Positions 1 through 8,658 of a DNA stretch of 35,252 bases are shown here, piece after piece (within the stretch, counting starts at the first letter, position 1; each line of letters begins with the position of its first letter). The notes below the pieces were generated by a model. That model was not told where the DNA came from, searched no databases, and saw only the letters and a program-made list of their open reading frames with translations. The translations under genes and the position numbers were made by a program. The DNA lies in contig LBWY01000003.1 in the NCBI GenBank assembly GCA_000995135.1, forward strand, positions 1 to 35,252. Reading direction: 5' to 3'. The stretch is from Parcubacteria group bacterium GW2011_GWE2_39_37 (GTDB lineage Bacteria > Patescibacteriota > Patescibacteriia > Patescibacteriales > GWE2-39-37).

Positions 1-1
1 C

Positions 2-841
2 GACAGTATTATCGCTCTTAAACCCTTAAAAGACGGCGTAATTGCGGATTATCGAGCTACCGAAGCCATGCTTAGATATTTTATCAATAAATCATTAGGC
101 GGTATCAGGCTTTTTCGTCCAGAGGTGATGGTCGCCGTTCCTGCTGGCATCTCCTCGACTGAAAGAAGGGCTGTAATCGATGCCACCATTGCTGCGGGCG
201 CCAAGGCAGCCTACATCATCAAAGAGCCGGTCGCGGCCGCCATCGGAGCGGATATCCCAATAGGTTCTGCTTCCGGCCATATGATTATCGACATCGGCGG
301 AGGCACGGCCGAAATGGCAGTTATTTCTTTGGGTGGCATTGTTGCTTCAACATCTGTAAGAGTCGGAGGAAACAAACTGGACAGTGCGATCATGGAATAT
401 ATAAGAAAAAAATATAATTTAGCAATCGGCGAGAGGACGGCGGAAGAAATAAAAATCAATATCGGCTCAGCTTTGTATTTGGAAAACAAGCTTACTATGG
501 AAATTCGCGGACGTGATATCGTTTCCGGCTTACCACGCAGTATCATGGTCACCAGTAATGATGCAACAGAAGCGATTCAAAATGAACTCGAAGCAATAAT
601 CAGCGCAGTAAAAAAAGTACTACATGACACTCCACCTGAATTATCTTCTGATATTATGGACAAGGGCATGGTCTTGTCCGGGGGCAGCTCTCTCTTGCGT
701 AATATCGACCAACTCTTATCCAGAGCTACTGGCGTTCCGGCCTATGTGGCAAATGACTCCTTGCTCTGCGTTGCCAAAGGTACTGGCATCGCTTTGGACA
801 ATCTTGATTCTTATAAAAGAAGTATTTTAGCTACCAAATAA
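2..841 (+). CDS. mreB: Rod shape-determining protein MreB (5' truncated by window edge)
   Basis: Frame is open from base 2 (DSIIALKPLKDGVIADYRATEAMLRYFI...), upstream of the ORF-track start at 68; actin-fold motifs IDIGGGTAEMAVISLGG and GMVLSGGSSLLRNIDQLL are typical of MreB. Confidence 0.95.
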   Translation, partial: DSIIALKPLKDGVIADYRATEAMLRYFINKSLGGIRLFRPEVMVAVPAGISSTERRAVIDATIAAGAKAAYIIKEPVAAAIGADIPIGSASGHMIIDIGGGTAEMAVISLGGIVASTSVRVGGNKLDSAIMEYIRKKYNLAIGERTAEEIKINIGSALYLENKLTMEIRGRDIVSGLPRSIMVTSNDATEAIQNELEAIISAVKKVLHDTPPELSSDIMDKGMVLSGGSSLLRNIDQLLSRATGVPAYVANDSLLCVAKGTGIALDNLDSYKRSILATK

Positions 842-842
842 T

Positions 843-2117
843 ATGGTTATCGGTATAGACGCTAGTCGAGCAAACAGAAAGCATAAAAGCGGAACCGAAT
901 GGTATTCATACCATTTGATTAAGGAGCTTGCTCAGTTAGATGACAAGAATCAATATATTCTTTATTGCGATAATTTATTAACCGATCTAATCGATCTGAC
1001 TACAGAAGGGAAGAGCCAGCAATTCGTAGAATTTGACCAAGACGGTTTTCAAAAAATAAAAAGTCCTCACAATAATTTTAAAGCGAAAATCTTGAAATGG
1101 CCGTTCAATTTCCTCTGGACGCACGGTCGTCTCTCTTTGGAAATGATCTTTAATCGACCCGACGCATTATTCGTACCGTCACATGTGCTGCCGATAATTC
1201 ATCCGAAAAAATCAATCGTCACCATCCATGACGTTGGTTTTGAAAGGGATAAAAAGCTTTATTTGCAAAAATCATTAGGTTCAAAAAATAAGAATTTTCA
1301 AAAATTGATAAATTTCTCCGTCCGTTTATTCACCTTGGGAAAATATGGAGCAAACGTAATGGACTATTTTACCTGGTCCACTCTTCACAGCCTAAAACGC
1401 GCAAAAAAAATCATATCAGTATCCAATTTTACCAAGAATGAAATAAAAGAAATATATAAACAAAAGTTGAAAAGCAACATCTTCGACAAGATAAAAGTTA
1501 TACATTACGGATTTAACAACAAGATCTTTAAAAAGATCGATGACTACGATAAAATTTCTGAAATCCTCGAAAAATATGACATTGAGCCGCCATTCATTTT
1601 TTATCTTGGAAGGATGGACAAGAGAAAAAACGTCTCAAATCTGGTGGAAGCATTCGGCTTGGTTCAAAAAGATATAAAAGACATTAATCTCGTTTTAACT
1701 GGAGCGGCAGACTATGGCTATGATGAAATAAAATACATCGCCAGTGAATATCAATTAGAAAACCGGATCGTAAAAACCGGCTGGATAGGTGAGGAAGACT
1801 TGCCATACATTTTGAATGCCGCCGAAGCATTTGTTTATCCTTCTCTTTATGAGGGATTGGGAACTCCGCTCATTGAAGCAATGGCCTGTGGCGTTCCCAT
1901 AACTGCCTCAAATATTGACTCGGTAATAGAAGCCGCGGGGGATTCTGCCTTGCTTTTTGATCCTTTGGACACCAATTCCATCGCTCAATCGTTAGTAAAA
2001 ATTATAACTGACAGACCGCTTACGGTTGAATTGATCGAAAAAGGACATAATCAGGCCAGTTGCTATAGTTGGACAAAAACCGCAAGGCAGACCCTGCAAG
2101 AAATTGAATCATTATGA
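843..2117 (+). CDS. Glycosyltransferase family 4 protein
   Basis: GIDASRANR N-terminus, FYLGRMDKRKNVSNLVEAF, PSLYEGLGTPLIEAMACGVPITASN (GT-B / GT4 E-x7-E region). Confidence 0.92.
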   Translation: MVIGIDASRANRKHKSGTEWYSYHLIKELAQLDDKNQYILYCDNLLTDLIDLTTEGKSQQFVEFDQDGFQKIKSPHNNFKAKILKWPFNFLWTHGRLSLEMIFNRPDALFVPSHVLPIIHPKKSIVTIHDVGFERDKKLYLQKSLGSKNKNFQKLINFSVRLFTLGKYGANVMDYFTWSTLHSLKRAKKIISVSNFTKNEIKEIYKQKLKSNIFDKIKVIHYGFNNKIFKKIDDYDKISEILEKYDIEPPFIFYLGRMDKRKNVSNLVEAFGLVQKDIKDINLVLTGAADYGYDEIKYIASEYQLENRIVKTGWIGEEDLPYILNAAEAFVYPSLYEGLGTPLIEAMACGVPITASNIDSVIEAAGDSALLFDPLDTNSIAQSLVKIITDRPLTVELIEKGHNQASCYSWTKTARQTLQEIESL

Positions 2118-2124
2118 GCCAGCC

Positions 2125-2153
2125 TTGACACGGCCTCGTATTTATGCTATGTT
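2125..2153 (+). promoter_or_regulatory. Sigma70-like promoter for the 2198 gene
   Basis: TTGACA - 17 nt - TATGTT, followed by an AGGAGG Shine-Dalgarno at 2187-2192. Confidence 0.65.
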
Positions 2154-2197
2154 ATTTATTATTTGAACATAATAATCAAAAGCGATAGGAGGACACC

Positions 2198-2428
2198 TTG
2201 GACGCCATAAATGCAAATGACAACCCGTTAAGCATCTTCATCGGGAACAGCACTTACAGGTGCTACCTTAAGGGACGAACGGTAATAGAAATCATCAATG
2301 ACGATACCGAGGTTCCAATCCCTCTGATATGTCCTTTGGCTAAAAGAATAATCAAAAAAGTCAAAGAAGAATTCGAGGAATACGACAACCTTGAAGCTGC
2401 TGAGTCTCAAAATTCACCAGCTTACTAG
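2198..2428 (+). CDS. Small hypothetical protein (76 aa), TTG start
   Basis: AGGAGG SD 5 nt before TTG; own promoter and terminator flank the ORF. Confidence 0.7.
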   Translation: MDAINANDNPLSIFIGNSTYRCYLKGRTVIEIINDDTEVPIPLICPLAKRIIKKVKEEFEEYDNLEAAESQNSPAY

Positions 2429-2429
2429 C

Positions 2430-2459
2430 ACTGTCACCATTTTGGTGGCAGTTTTTTTA
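2430..2459 (+). terminator. Rho-independent terminator
   Basis: ACTGTCACC-ATTTT-GGTGGCAGT hairpin followed by a T tract. Confidence 0.8.
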
Positions 2460-2665
2460 TCTTTATCACTGTATCTTACATCGGTATCCTTGAGGGAAAA
2501 GTAAAAATCAATGGAACCAACAAAACATCAATAAACTAAAACCAATCCTGGCAGATACTCCTAAGATTTTATGTGAAATAATGACTGATCAACCCAAGAA
2601 TAATCGAGTGATAAAAGCTTTTATTATTAAGACATGTTTTTCTAGAACCTATGCTGTACAGTTCC

Positions 2666-2695
2666 TTGATTTAAGCTACTCTGCCGTGTTATAAT
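2666..2695 (+). promoter_or_regulatory. Putative promoter of the subtilase gene
   Basis: TTGATT - 18 nt - TATAAT upstream of the subtilase frame. Confidence 0.45.
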
Positions 2696-2751
2696 AATAA
2701 CGCTATATATAAATATGACGTTTAATTTTTTTCTGAAATATTATCAATAAC

Positions 2752-5019
2752 ATTAAGAAAAAACTTAGAAAATCTGTACAAGATCAAAAAAATAAGCCCT
2801 TCTTAAGGACATCTGGCTTATTATTTTTTATTTTATGCATTTTTTTATTCTTGCCAGCGGAAAAAGAAGCCGCGGGCAAAAAATATGAATTCGAAAGCAC
2901 CAGAGTGCCAGATGAAATAATCATCAAATACAAGAATAAAGAGTCCCTGGAAGTCTTCAAGTTAAATCGTGAAGATGACTACTATCAGATGCTGGACAAA
3001 TTCCAAAAAGATAAAAGCATCGAATACGCTGAGCCGAATTTCACATTCAAAGCCTCGCTGATTCCCTCTGATACCCACTATAACGATCAATGGTACCTGC
3101 AAAAAATCAAAGCGACAAATGGCTGGAATATCACACGTGAAAGTCCAGAGATCATCATCGCAATAATCGATTCTGGGATACAAATCAATCATCCGGATTT
3201 AAAAAATAATATTTGGAAAAATTCCAAGGAGATAGATGGAAATACCAAGGACGACGATAACAATGGTTTTCTTAACGATATCAATGGCTGGGACTTTGTA
3301 AACAATACTCCCGATCCAAATCCAAAATTTGAACCAGGCTACACCAACGATCTGATGCATGGCACAATAATCGCCGGTTTGATCGCATCCGAAGGGAATA
3401 ACGCTACTGGGATTACCGGTGTTACCTGGAAAACCAAGTTAATGCCTTTGAAAGCGCTTAACGATAAGGGTGAAGGAACTGCTAGCAACGTAATCAAGGC
3501 GATCGATTATGCGGTATCAAATGGTGCTAGCATAATAAATTTGAGCTTCGTCGGCTTTGGCTATAGCCAAGGCATGGATGAGGCAATCAAAAGAGCCTAC
3601 GATGCCGGCATAATCGTAGTCGCCGCCGCAGGCAATGAAAGCACCAAGACTGAAGGATTCTCACTAGCTTCCTCGCCGATGTATCCGGTTTGCCTAGACG
3701 GCAGACCGAATGAGAATCGAGTGATCGGAGTTGCAGCGACTGATGCCATGGACCAAAAAACCTTCTTCTCTAGCTATGGCTTGAAATGCGTAGATATATC
3801 AGCTCCCGGAGTAAGCATGTTTTCGACCGTTATCTATTCACCGAAACATATGCTTAATAATCGTCCATTAGAAAAATATTACGACGGTTACTGGTCCGGA
3901 ACTTCAGTTGCAACTCCAATTATTAGCGGGGCATTAGCGCTCATTGAAGCGACTAATCCGAAATTTACTCGCAAGCAAGTAATCGCAAATTTACTGAATC
4001 ATGCTGACAATATCAATCGGCTAAATCCTAATTACCTGAATCAATTGGGCTCAGGTAGATTAAATTTAGAAGCTTCACTAACAAATGCAAAATTACAATT
4101 AGAAAAAACTAATCCCGCCTTATTGCTTGCTCCCGCAACCAACTCAAATCTGATCAAGATCACGGATCAAAATGGTAATCTAAATAAAGAATTTCCAATC
4201 ACAAACTTCAAAAATGGCATCAGTGTCGTAAGCGGGGATATGAATTACGATGGCGAGGCAGATATCATAGCGGGTACAGGCAAGGGTAGTGAGCCCCAAG
4301 TAAGATATTACGACCAAAAAGGGCAATTGCTCAAACAGTTCAATGCTTACAACAAATCTTTTCGCGGAGGAGTGAATGTAGCGATCGGAGATGTTGACGG
4401 CGACGGCAAACCTGAGATAATCACCGGACCCGGACCAGGAGGGGGACCACATGTAAAAGTATTTACCCGCGACGGCAAAGTAAAGGGTCAATTTTTTGCT
4501 TTTAATAAAAATTTTCAAGGAGGCGTTGATATCGCAGTAGGTGATGTGGACGGTGACGGTAAGGCAGAAATAATTGCAGGTGCCGGACCGGGAGGCATTC
4601 CCCAAGTACGTATATTCTCTGGAACAGGCAAGCTAAAAGGACAATTTCTAGCATATGACAGCAAATTCCGTGGAGGAGTGAATGTCGCAATCGGCGACAC
4701 TATCGGCGGAGCTTTAAGAAAAAAAGGGCAAATTATAACTGCCCCTGGCTGGGGCAATATCCCGGAAATAAAAATATTTAATGACCACGCAGTCTTATTA
4801 AAAAAATTTCTTGCTTATGATAAAAGCTTCCGCGGAGGGGTAAACATTTCAACCGCAGATACCGACAAAGATGGGCTTGATGAAATCATTACCGGGGCCG
4901 GTCCAGGGGGGACTCCTCATGTAAGAATATTCGAATCCGATGGCAAACTTTTGAATTCATTTTTCGGTCTTGCAAATGATTACCGAGGCGGGATTAAAGT
5001 AGATATTATCGAACAATAA
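2752..5019 (+). CDS. Secreted S8 (subtilisin-like) serine peptidase with C-terminal FG-GAP/VCBS-like repeats
   Basis: Catalytic motifs [15 protein letters not shown] (Asp), [12 protein letters not shown] (His), [16 protein letters not shown] (Ser); several [32 protein letters not shown] repeats. ORF track starts at TTG 2851; the in-frame extension to ATT 2752 supplies a signal peptide. Confidence 0.9.
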   Translation: [755 protein letters not shown]

Positions 5020-5032
5020 ATAATTAAATCAT

Positions 5033-6067
5033 ATGATAAACCAACAAAAACAAACAATATTTGAAAAGAAAAACGTGCTAGTGATCGGCGGAGCCGGTTT
5101 CATCGGATCTCACCTTTGCGATGAGCTGGTTAAAACCGCAAAGGTAATCTGCTTGGATAATTTTTCTACAGGGGAGGAGAAAAACATTGACCACCTGCTT
5201 TCCGATCCTAATTTTAAATTCATCAATCATGACATCAGCTTGCCGATTGAATTAGAAACCTTGCCGGAATTGCAATTATTCAAAATCAATTTTCAAGGCA
5301 TCCAAGAGATCTATAATCTTGCCTGTCCTCATTCTCCGAGGAATTTTAATCAGAACAAGATAAATAACGCTCTAGCTAATTCATTGGGGGTAAAAAACTC
5401 TTTGGATTTAGCAATCAAATACCAAGCAAAATACTTGCATTTTTCTTCTGCAGTTGTCTATGGTCCAAGAATCGATGACAACAAGAAAATTGATGAGGAG
5501 TTCAGGGGCCTGGTGGATTTTACGTCACAAAGAAGTTCTTATGATGAAGGAAAAAGATTTGCAGAAACAATGGTCATAAACTATGGCGAAGTATACGGTC
5601 TGGAAACCAAAATTATGAGATTATTCAGAACCTATGGACCACGGATGAAATTGGACGATGACCAGATGATTCCTGATTTCATCAAGAATGCCCTTGATAA
5701 TACCGACCTGATCATAAATGGTGATGAGAATTTCAGCTCTTCCTTTTGCTATGTCAGCGATGTGATCGATGCCGCGGTCAAGATGATGGAAAAAGACAGA
5801 TCATTGATTTTAAATATCGGCTCTGATAATTTGGTTAATGTCACAGAGTTAGCTCAACTAATAATTGATGCCGTAGGATCAAAATCAAAAATTGTTTATG
5901 AAAAAGAGCACTTTTTCTTAACGCCTTTACCTCTGCCGAATATCAGCAAGTCACTGGATGAGGTCGGCTGGATTCCTATCATTACCCTTGAAAAAGGGGT
6001 TGAAAGAACTATTTATGATTTGCGCGCCAGCAAAGGCTTGAAAGGGGTAAAATCGATATTGAATTAA
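5033..6067 (+). CDS. NAD-dependent epimerase/dehydratase (extended SDR, UDP-glucuronate decarboxylase-like)
   Basis: VLVIGGAGFIGSHLCDEL Rossmann motif; FSSAVVYGP and SSYDEGKRFAETM (YxxxK). Confidence 0.9.
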   Translation: MINQQKQTIFEKKNVLVIGGAGFIGSHLCDELVKTAKVICLDNFSTGEEKNIDHLLSDPNFKFINHDISLPIELETLPELQLFKINFQGIQEIYNLACPHSPRNFNQNKINNALANSLGVKNSLDLAIKYQAKYLHFSSAVVYGPRIDDNKKIDEEFRGLVDFTSQRSSYDEGKRFAETMVINYGEVYGLETKIMRLFRTYGPRMKLDDDQMIPDFIKNALDNTDLIINGDENFSSSFCYVSDVIDAAVKMMEKDRSLILNIGSDNLVNVTELAQLIIDAVGSKSKIVYEKEHFFLTPLPLPNISKSLDEVGWIPIITLEKGVERTIYDLRASKGLKGVKSILN

Positions 6068-6071
6068 CCTT

Positions 6072-6752
6072 ATGAAAATCATCTGTGTGATTCCAGCTTA
6101 TAACGAAGAAAAAAATATCCAGGGGGTGATCAGGAATGTCCTGCCTTTTGTCAATGAACTGGTTGTAGTGGATGACGGCTCAATCGATAACACCGGCAAG
6201 CTTGCAAATCAAGAGAAAGCTACAGTCTTGAAGCACACTGTCAATCGCGGACAAGGAGCGGCATTACGTACGGGCACACAATATGCAATCAGACAAGACG
6301 CCGACATAATCGTCCATTTCGATGCTGATGGTCAATTTTTGCCGAGCGATATCAACACAACCGTAGCACCGATTTTGAAAGGCGAGGCGGATATAGTTTT
6401 CGGCTCTCGCTTTATGACAAATAATAATGACCTTGAAAAAGAAAAGAGGATGCCTATACTAAAAAAAGTTTTCATAATGCCGCTTGCCAGAATGGTAAAT
6501 AATCTTTTTTTCAAGGTTGCACTTACTGATCCCCAAAGCGGTTTTCGGGTTTTTTCAAAAAAAGCAGCCGAGAGAATAAATTGGCATCAGGATGGCATGG
6601 CACATTGCTCAGAAATACTCTTTGCCAGCCATCAAACAGGTTTGCCTATCAAAGAAGTTCCGATAACTGTAATTTACAACAGCTTTGGACAAAAATTTTC
6701 CGGCGGTCTTAAAATATTAAAAGATTTATTCATTTCAAAATTAATCAATTAA
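6072..6752 (+). CDS. Glycosyltransferase family 2 (polyprenyl-phosphate glycosyltransferase-like)
   Basis: ICVIPAYNEEKNIQGVI, VVDDGSIDNTG, HFDADGQFLPSDI, DPQSGFRVFSKKA. Confidence 0.92.
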   Translation: MKIICVIPAYNEEKNIQGVIRNVLPFVNELVVVDDGSIDNTGKLANQEKATVLKHTVNRGQGAALRTGTQYAIRQDADIIVHFDADGQFLPSDINTTVAPILKGEADIVFGSRFMTNNNDLEKEKRMPILKKVFIMPLARMVNNLFFKVALTDPQSGFRVFSKKAAERINWHQDGMAHCSEILFASHQTGLPIKEVPITVIYNSFGQKFSGGLKILKDLFISKLIN

Positions 6753-6756
6753 AATT

Positions 6757-7083
6757 ATGTTCCAACAGATATCCGCTTTAGTCATAATCTTGTTCTTTAT
6801 TTCCAGATTGATCTGGCAAAAAAAGAACAATCAGATCGCGAATAACGAATTCAAGTTCTGGTTATTTTTTTGGCTAGTCGCCGGCTTGGCAGTCCTGTCA
6901 TTAAAATGGGTCGATCAAATAGTCGCCAAACTTGGGTTTTCCGGTTCCGGTATTGAAGTACTTTTATATGTCTCAACAGCTGTCATGTTTTACTTGATTT
7001 TCAGACTGCGATTAAGACTGACGAAGATTGAGCAAAGCATAACCAAGATAGTGACTGAAATCGCCTTGGATAATAAGAAATAA
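6757..7083 (+). CDS. DUF2304-like small membrane protein
   Basis: About 108 aa with three hydrophobic segments and a charged C-terminus, directly after the GT2 gene, a common GT2-DUF2304 arrangement. Confidence 0.65.
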   Translation: MFQQISALVIILFFISRLIWQKKNNQIANNEFKFWLFFWLVAGLAVLSLKWVDQIVAKLGFSGSGIEVLLYVSTAVMFYLIFRLRLRLTKIEQSITKIVTEIALDNKK

Positions 7084-7087
7084 TCCG

Positions 7088-7501
7088 ATGAACGCTAAAG
7101 ACTTAATTATCGATTTTATAAATTTCATCTTTGCCGGCTTTCTGATCATTATTTGCATTTTTTATTTTATCGGTCCGGGGAGAATGGAAACGGCAAGTGA
7201 GATCATGAATGCCTTGGTGCCGATTTCTTTTTTTGTCATTGCTTTTTTAATTAATTCGAAGATCAGCCGTAGTGAATACAAAACCAACAAGAAAAATAAT
7301 ACCCTAGATATTGTTTTGAACTTGAGCTATTTTGACAAGGTCTTGGCAGAAATATTGGTTTTCGCCCTGCCTGTCTTGGGTTTGCTCTTTGTTGCTCTCG
7401 GTGACGGCGAGGTGACAATTTCTAATATTCTTTATTCATTCACTTCTTTTATCCTCTTGTATCTTTTTTATAAATACTTTTTTGGAAAACGAGTTTATTA
7501 A
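7088..7501 (+). CDS. Hypothetical integral membrane protein
   Basis: 137 aa with several hydrophobic helices, tightly packed in the locus. Confidence 0.6.
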   Translation: MNAKDLIIDFINFIFAGFLIIICIFYFIGPGRMETASEIMNALVPISFFVIAFLINSKISRSEYKTNKKNNTLDIVLNLSYFDKVLAEILVFALPVLGLLFVALGDGEVTISNILYSFTSFILLYLFYKYFFGKRVY

Positions 7502-7505
7502 TTTT

Positions 7506-8654
7506 ATGAAAATAGCCCACATCATCTGCACCTTTCCACCCTACAAGGGCGGCATGGGTAACAGCGCCTTCCATTTTGCCAGAATTACCAGCGAGCTTGG
7601 CCATGATGTTACAGTTTTTAGTCCTGATTACCTAAATCTTGAGTACAGTGATAGTGAAAAATTCAAGATCGTTAGACTGAAACCTTTTTTCAAATATGGG
7701 AATGCCGCAGTATTGCCTCAACTCACCTGGAAATTGAGCGCGTTTGATATCGTGCACTTTCACTATCCTTTTTATGGCGCTGATCTTTTCGTGTTGCTAG
7801 CAAAAATTTTCAATCGTAAAATAAAGTTGATCACTCATTATCATATGGATAATGTAGCTCCAGGAATCAAAGGATTGATTTTCCATATCGGCAGAAATAT
7901 TTTATTTCCACTTATCGCAAAGAATTCGGTCTTTTTGACATGTGCATCAGTCGATTATGTCGAGCATTCAAAAATCGCCATGATCTATCAAAGAGACAAA
8001 ACCAAATGGCGTACCGTTCCTTTCGGGGTAGACATAGACAAATTTAATGGCGATAAAGATACAGAAAAAGATCAACTATCCAAGACGATACTTTTTGTCG
8101 CCGCCTTAGACAAAGCTCATTATTTTAAAGGCTTAGAAAACCTGATCAATGCTACAAAGAATTTGATTGAAGATGCTCAAATCATAAACTCCAATATAAC
8201 GGTAAAATTAGATATCGTGGGTGGTGGGAACATGTTAGAGTATTACAAAGATATAGCCCAACAGCTAGGAATAAGCGCTAATATAAATTTTGCAGGCAGG
8301 GTAGAAGACGAGCAACTGGTGGAACATTATAAAGACTGCGATGTCTTTACACTGCCATCAATCAATCAAGGCGAAGCCTTCGGCATGGTACTATTGGAAG
8401 CGATGGCGAGCGGAAAGCCGGTCATTGCGTCTAATTTGCCGGGCGTAAGAAGTGTTTTTACTGACAAGGCTGAAGGACTTTTAGTTGAGCCGGACGATAT
8501 ATCAGATTTGACTGAAAAATTAAAGAGAATATTATTGGATGATGGTTTAGCCAATAAAATGGGTGAAGCGGGCAGAAATTTAGCCAAGAAAGAATATGCC
8601 TGGAGCGTAATAAGTAAAAAACTTGATAATGTTTACCAAGAAGTTTCAAATTAA
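7506..8654 (+). CDS. Glycosyltransferase family 4 protein
   Basis: MKIAHIICTFPPYKGGMGNSAFHFARITSELGHDVTVFSP; PSINQGEAFGMVLLEAMASGKPVIASNLPGV. ATG at 7506 preferred over the track start 7482. Confidence 0.92.
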   Translation: MKIAHIICTFPPYKGGMGNSAFHFARITSELGHDVTVFSPDYLNLEYSDSEKFKIVRLKPFFKYGNAAVLPQLTWKLSAFDIVHFHYPFYGADLFVLLAKIFNRKIKLITHYHMDNVAPGIKGLIFHIGRNILFPLIAKNSVFLTCASVDYVEHSKIAMIYQRDKTKWRTVPFGVDIDKFNGDKDTEKDQLSKTILFVAALDKAHYFKGLENLINATKNLIEDAQIINSNITVKLDIVGGGNMLEYYKDIAQQLGISANINFAGRVEDEQLVEHYKDCDVFTLPSINQGEAFGMVLLEAMASGKPVIASNLPGVRSVFTDKAEGLLVEPDDISDLTEKLKRILLDDGLANKMGEAGRNLAKKEYAWSVISKKLDNVYQEVSN

Positions 8655-8658
8655 ATCT

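Noticed and set aside
4180-4757. Minus-strand ORFs (141, 62 and 80 aa) opposite the subtilase repeats
   Set aside because: Antisense shadows of the FG-GAP repeat coding sequence; no recognisable domain or SD.
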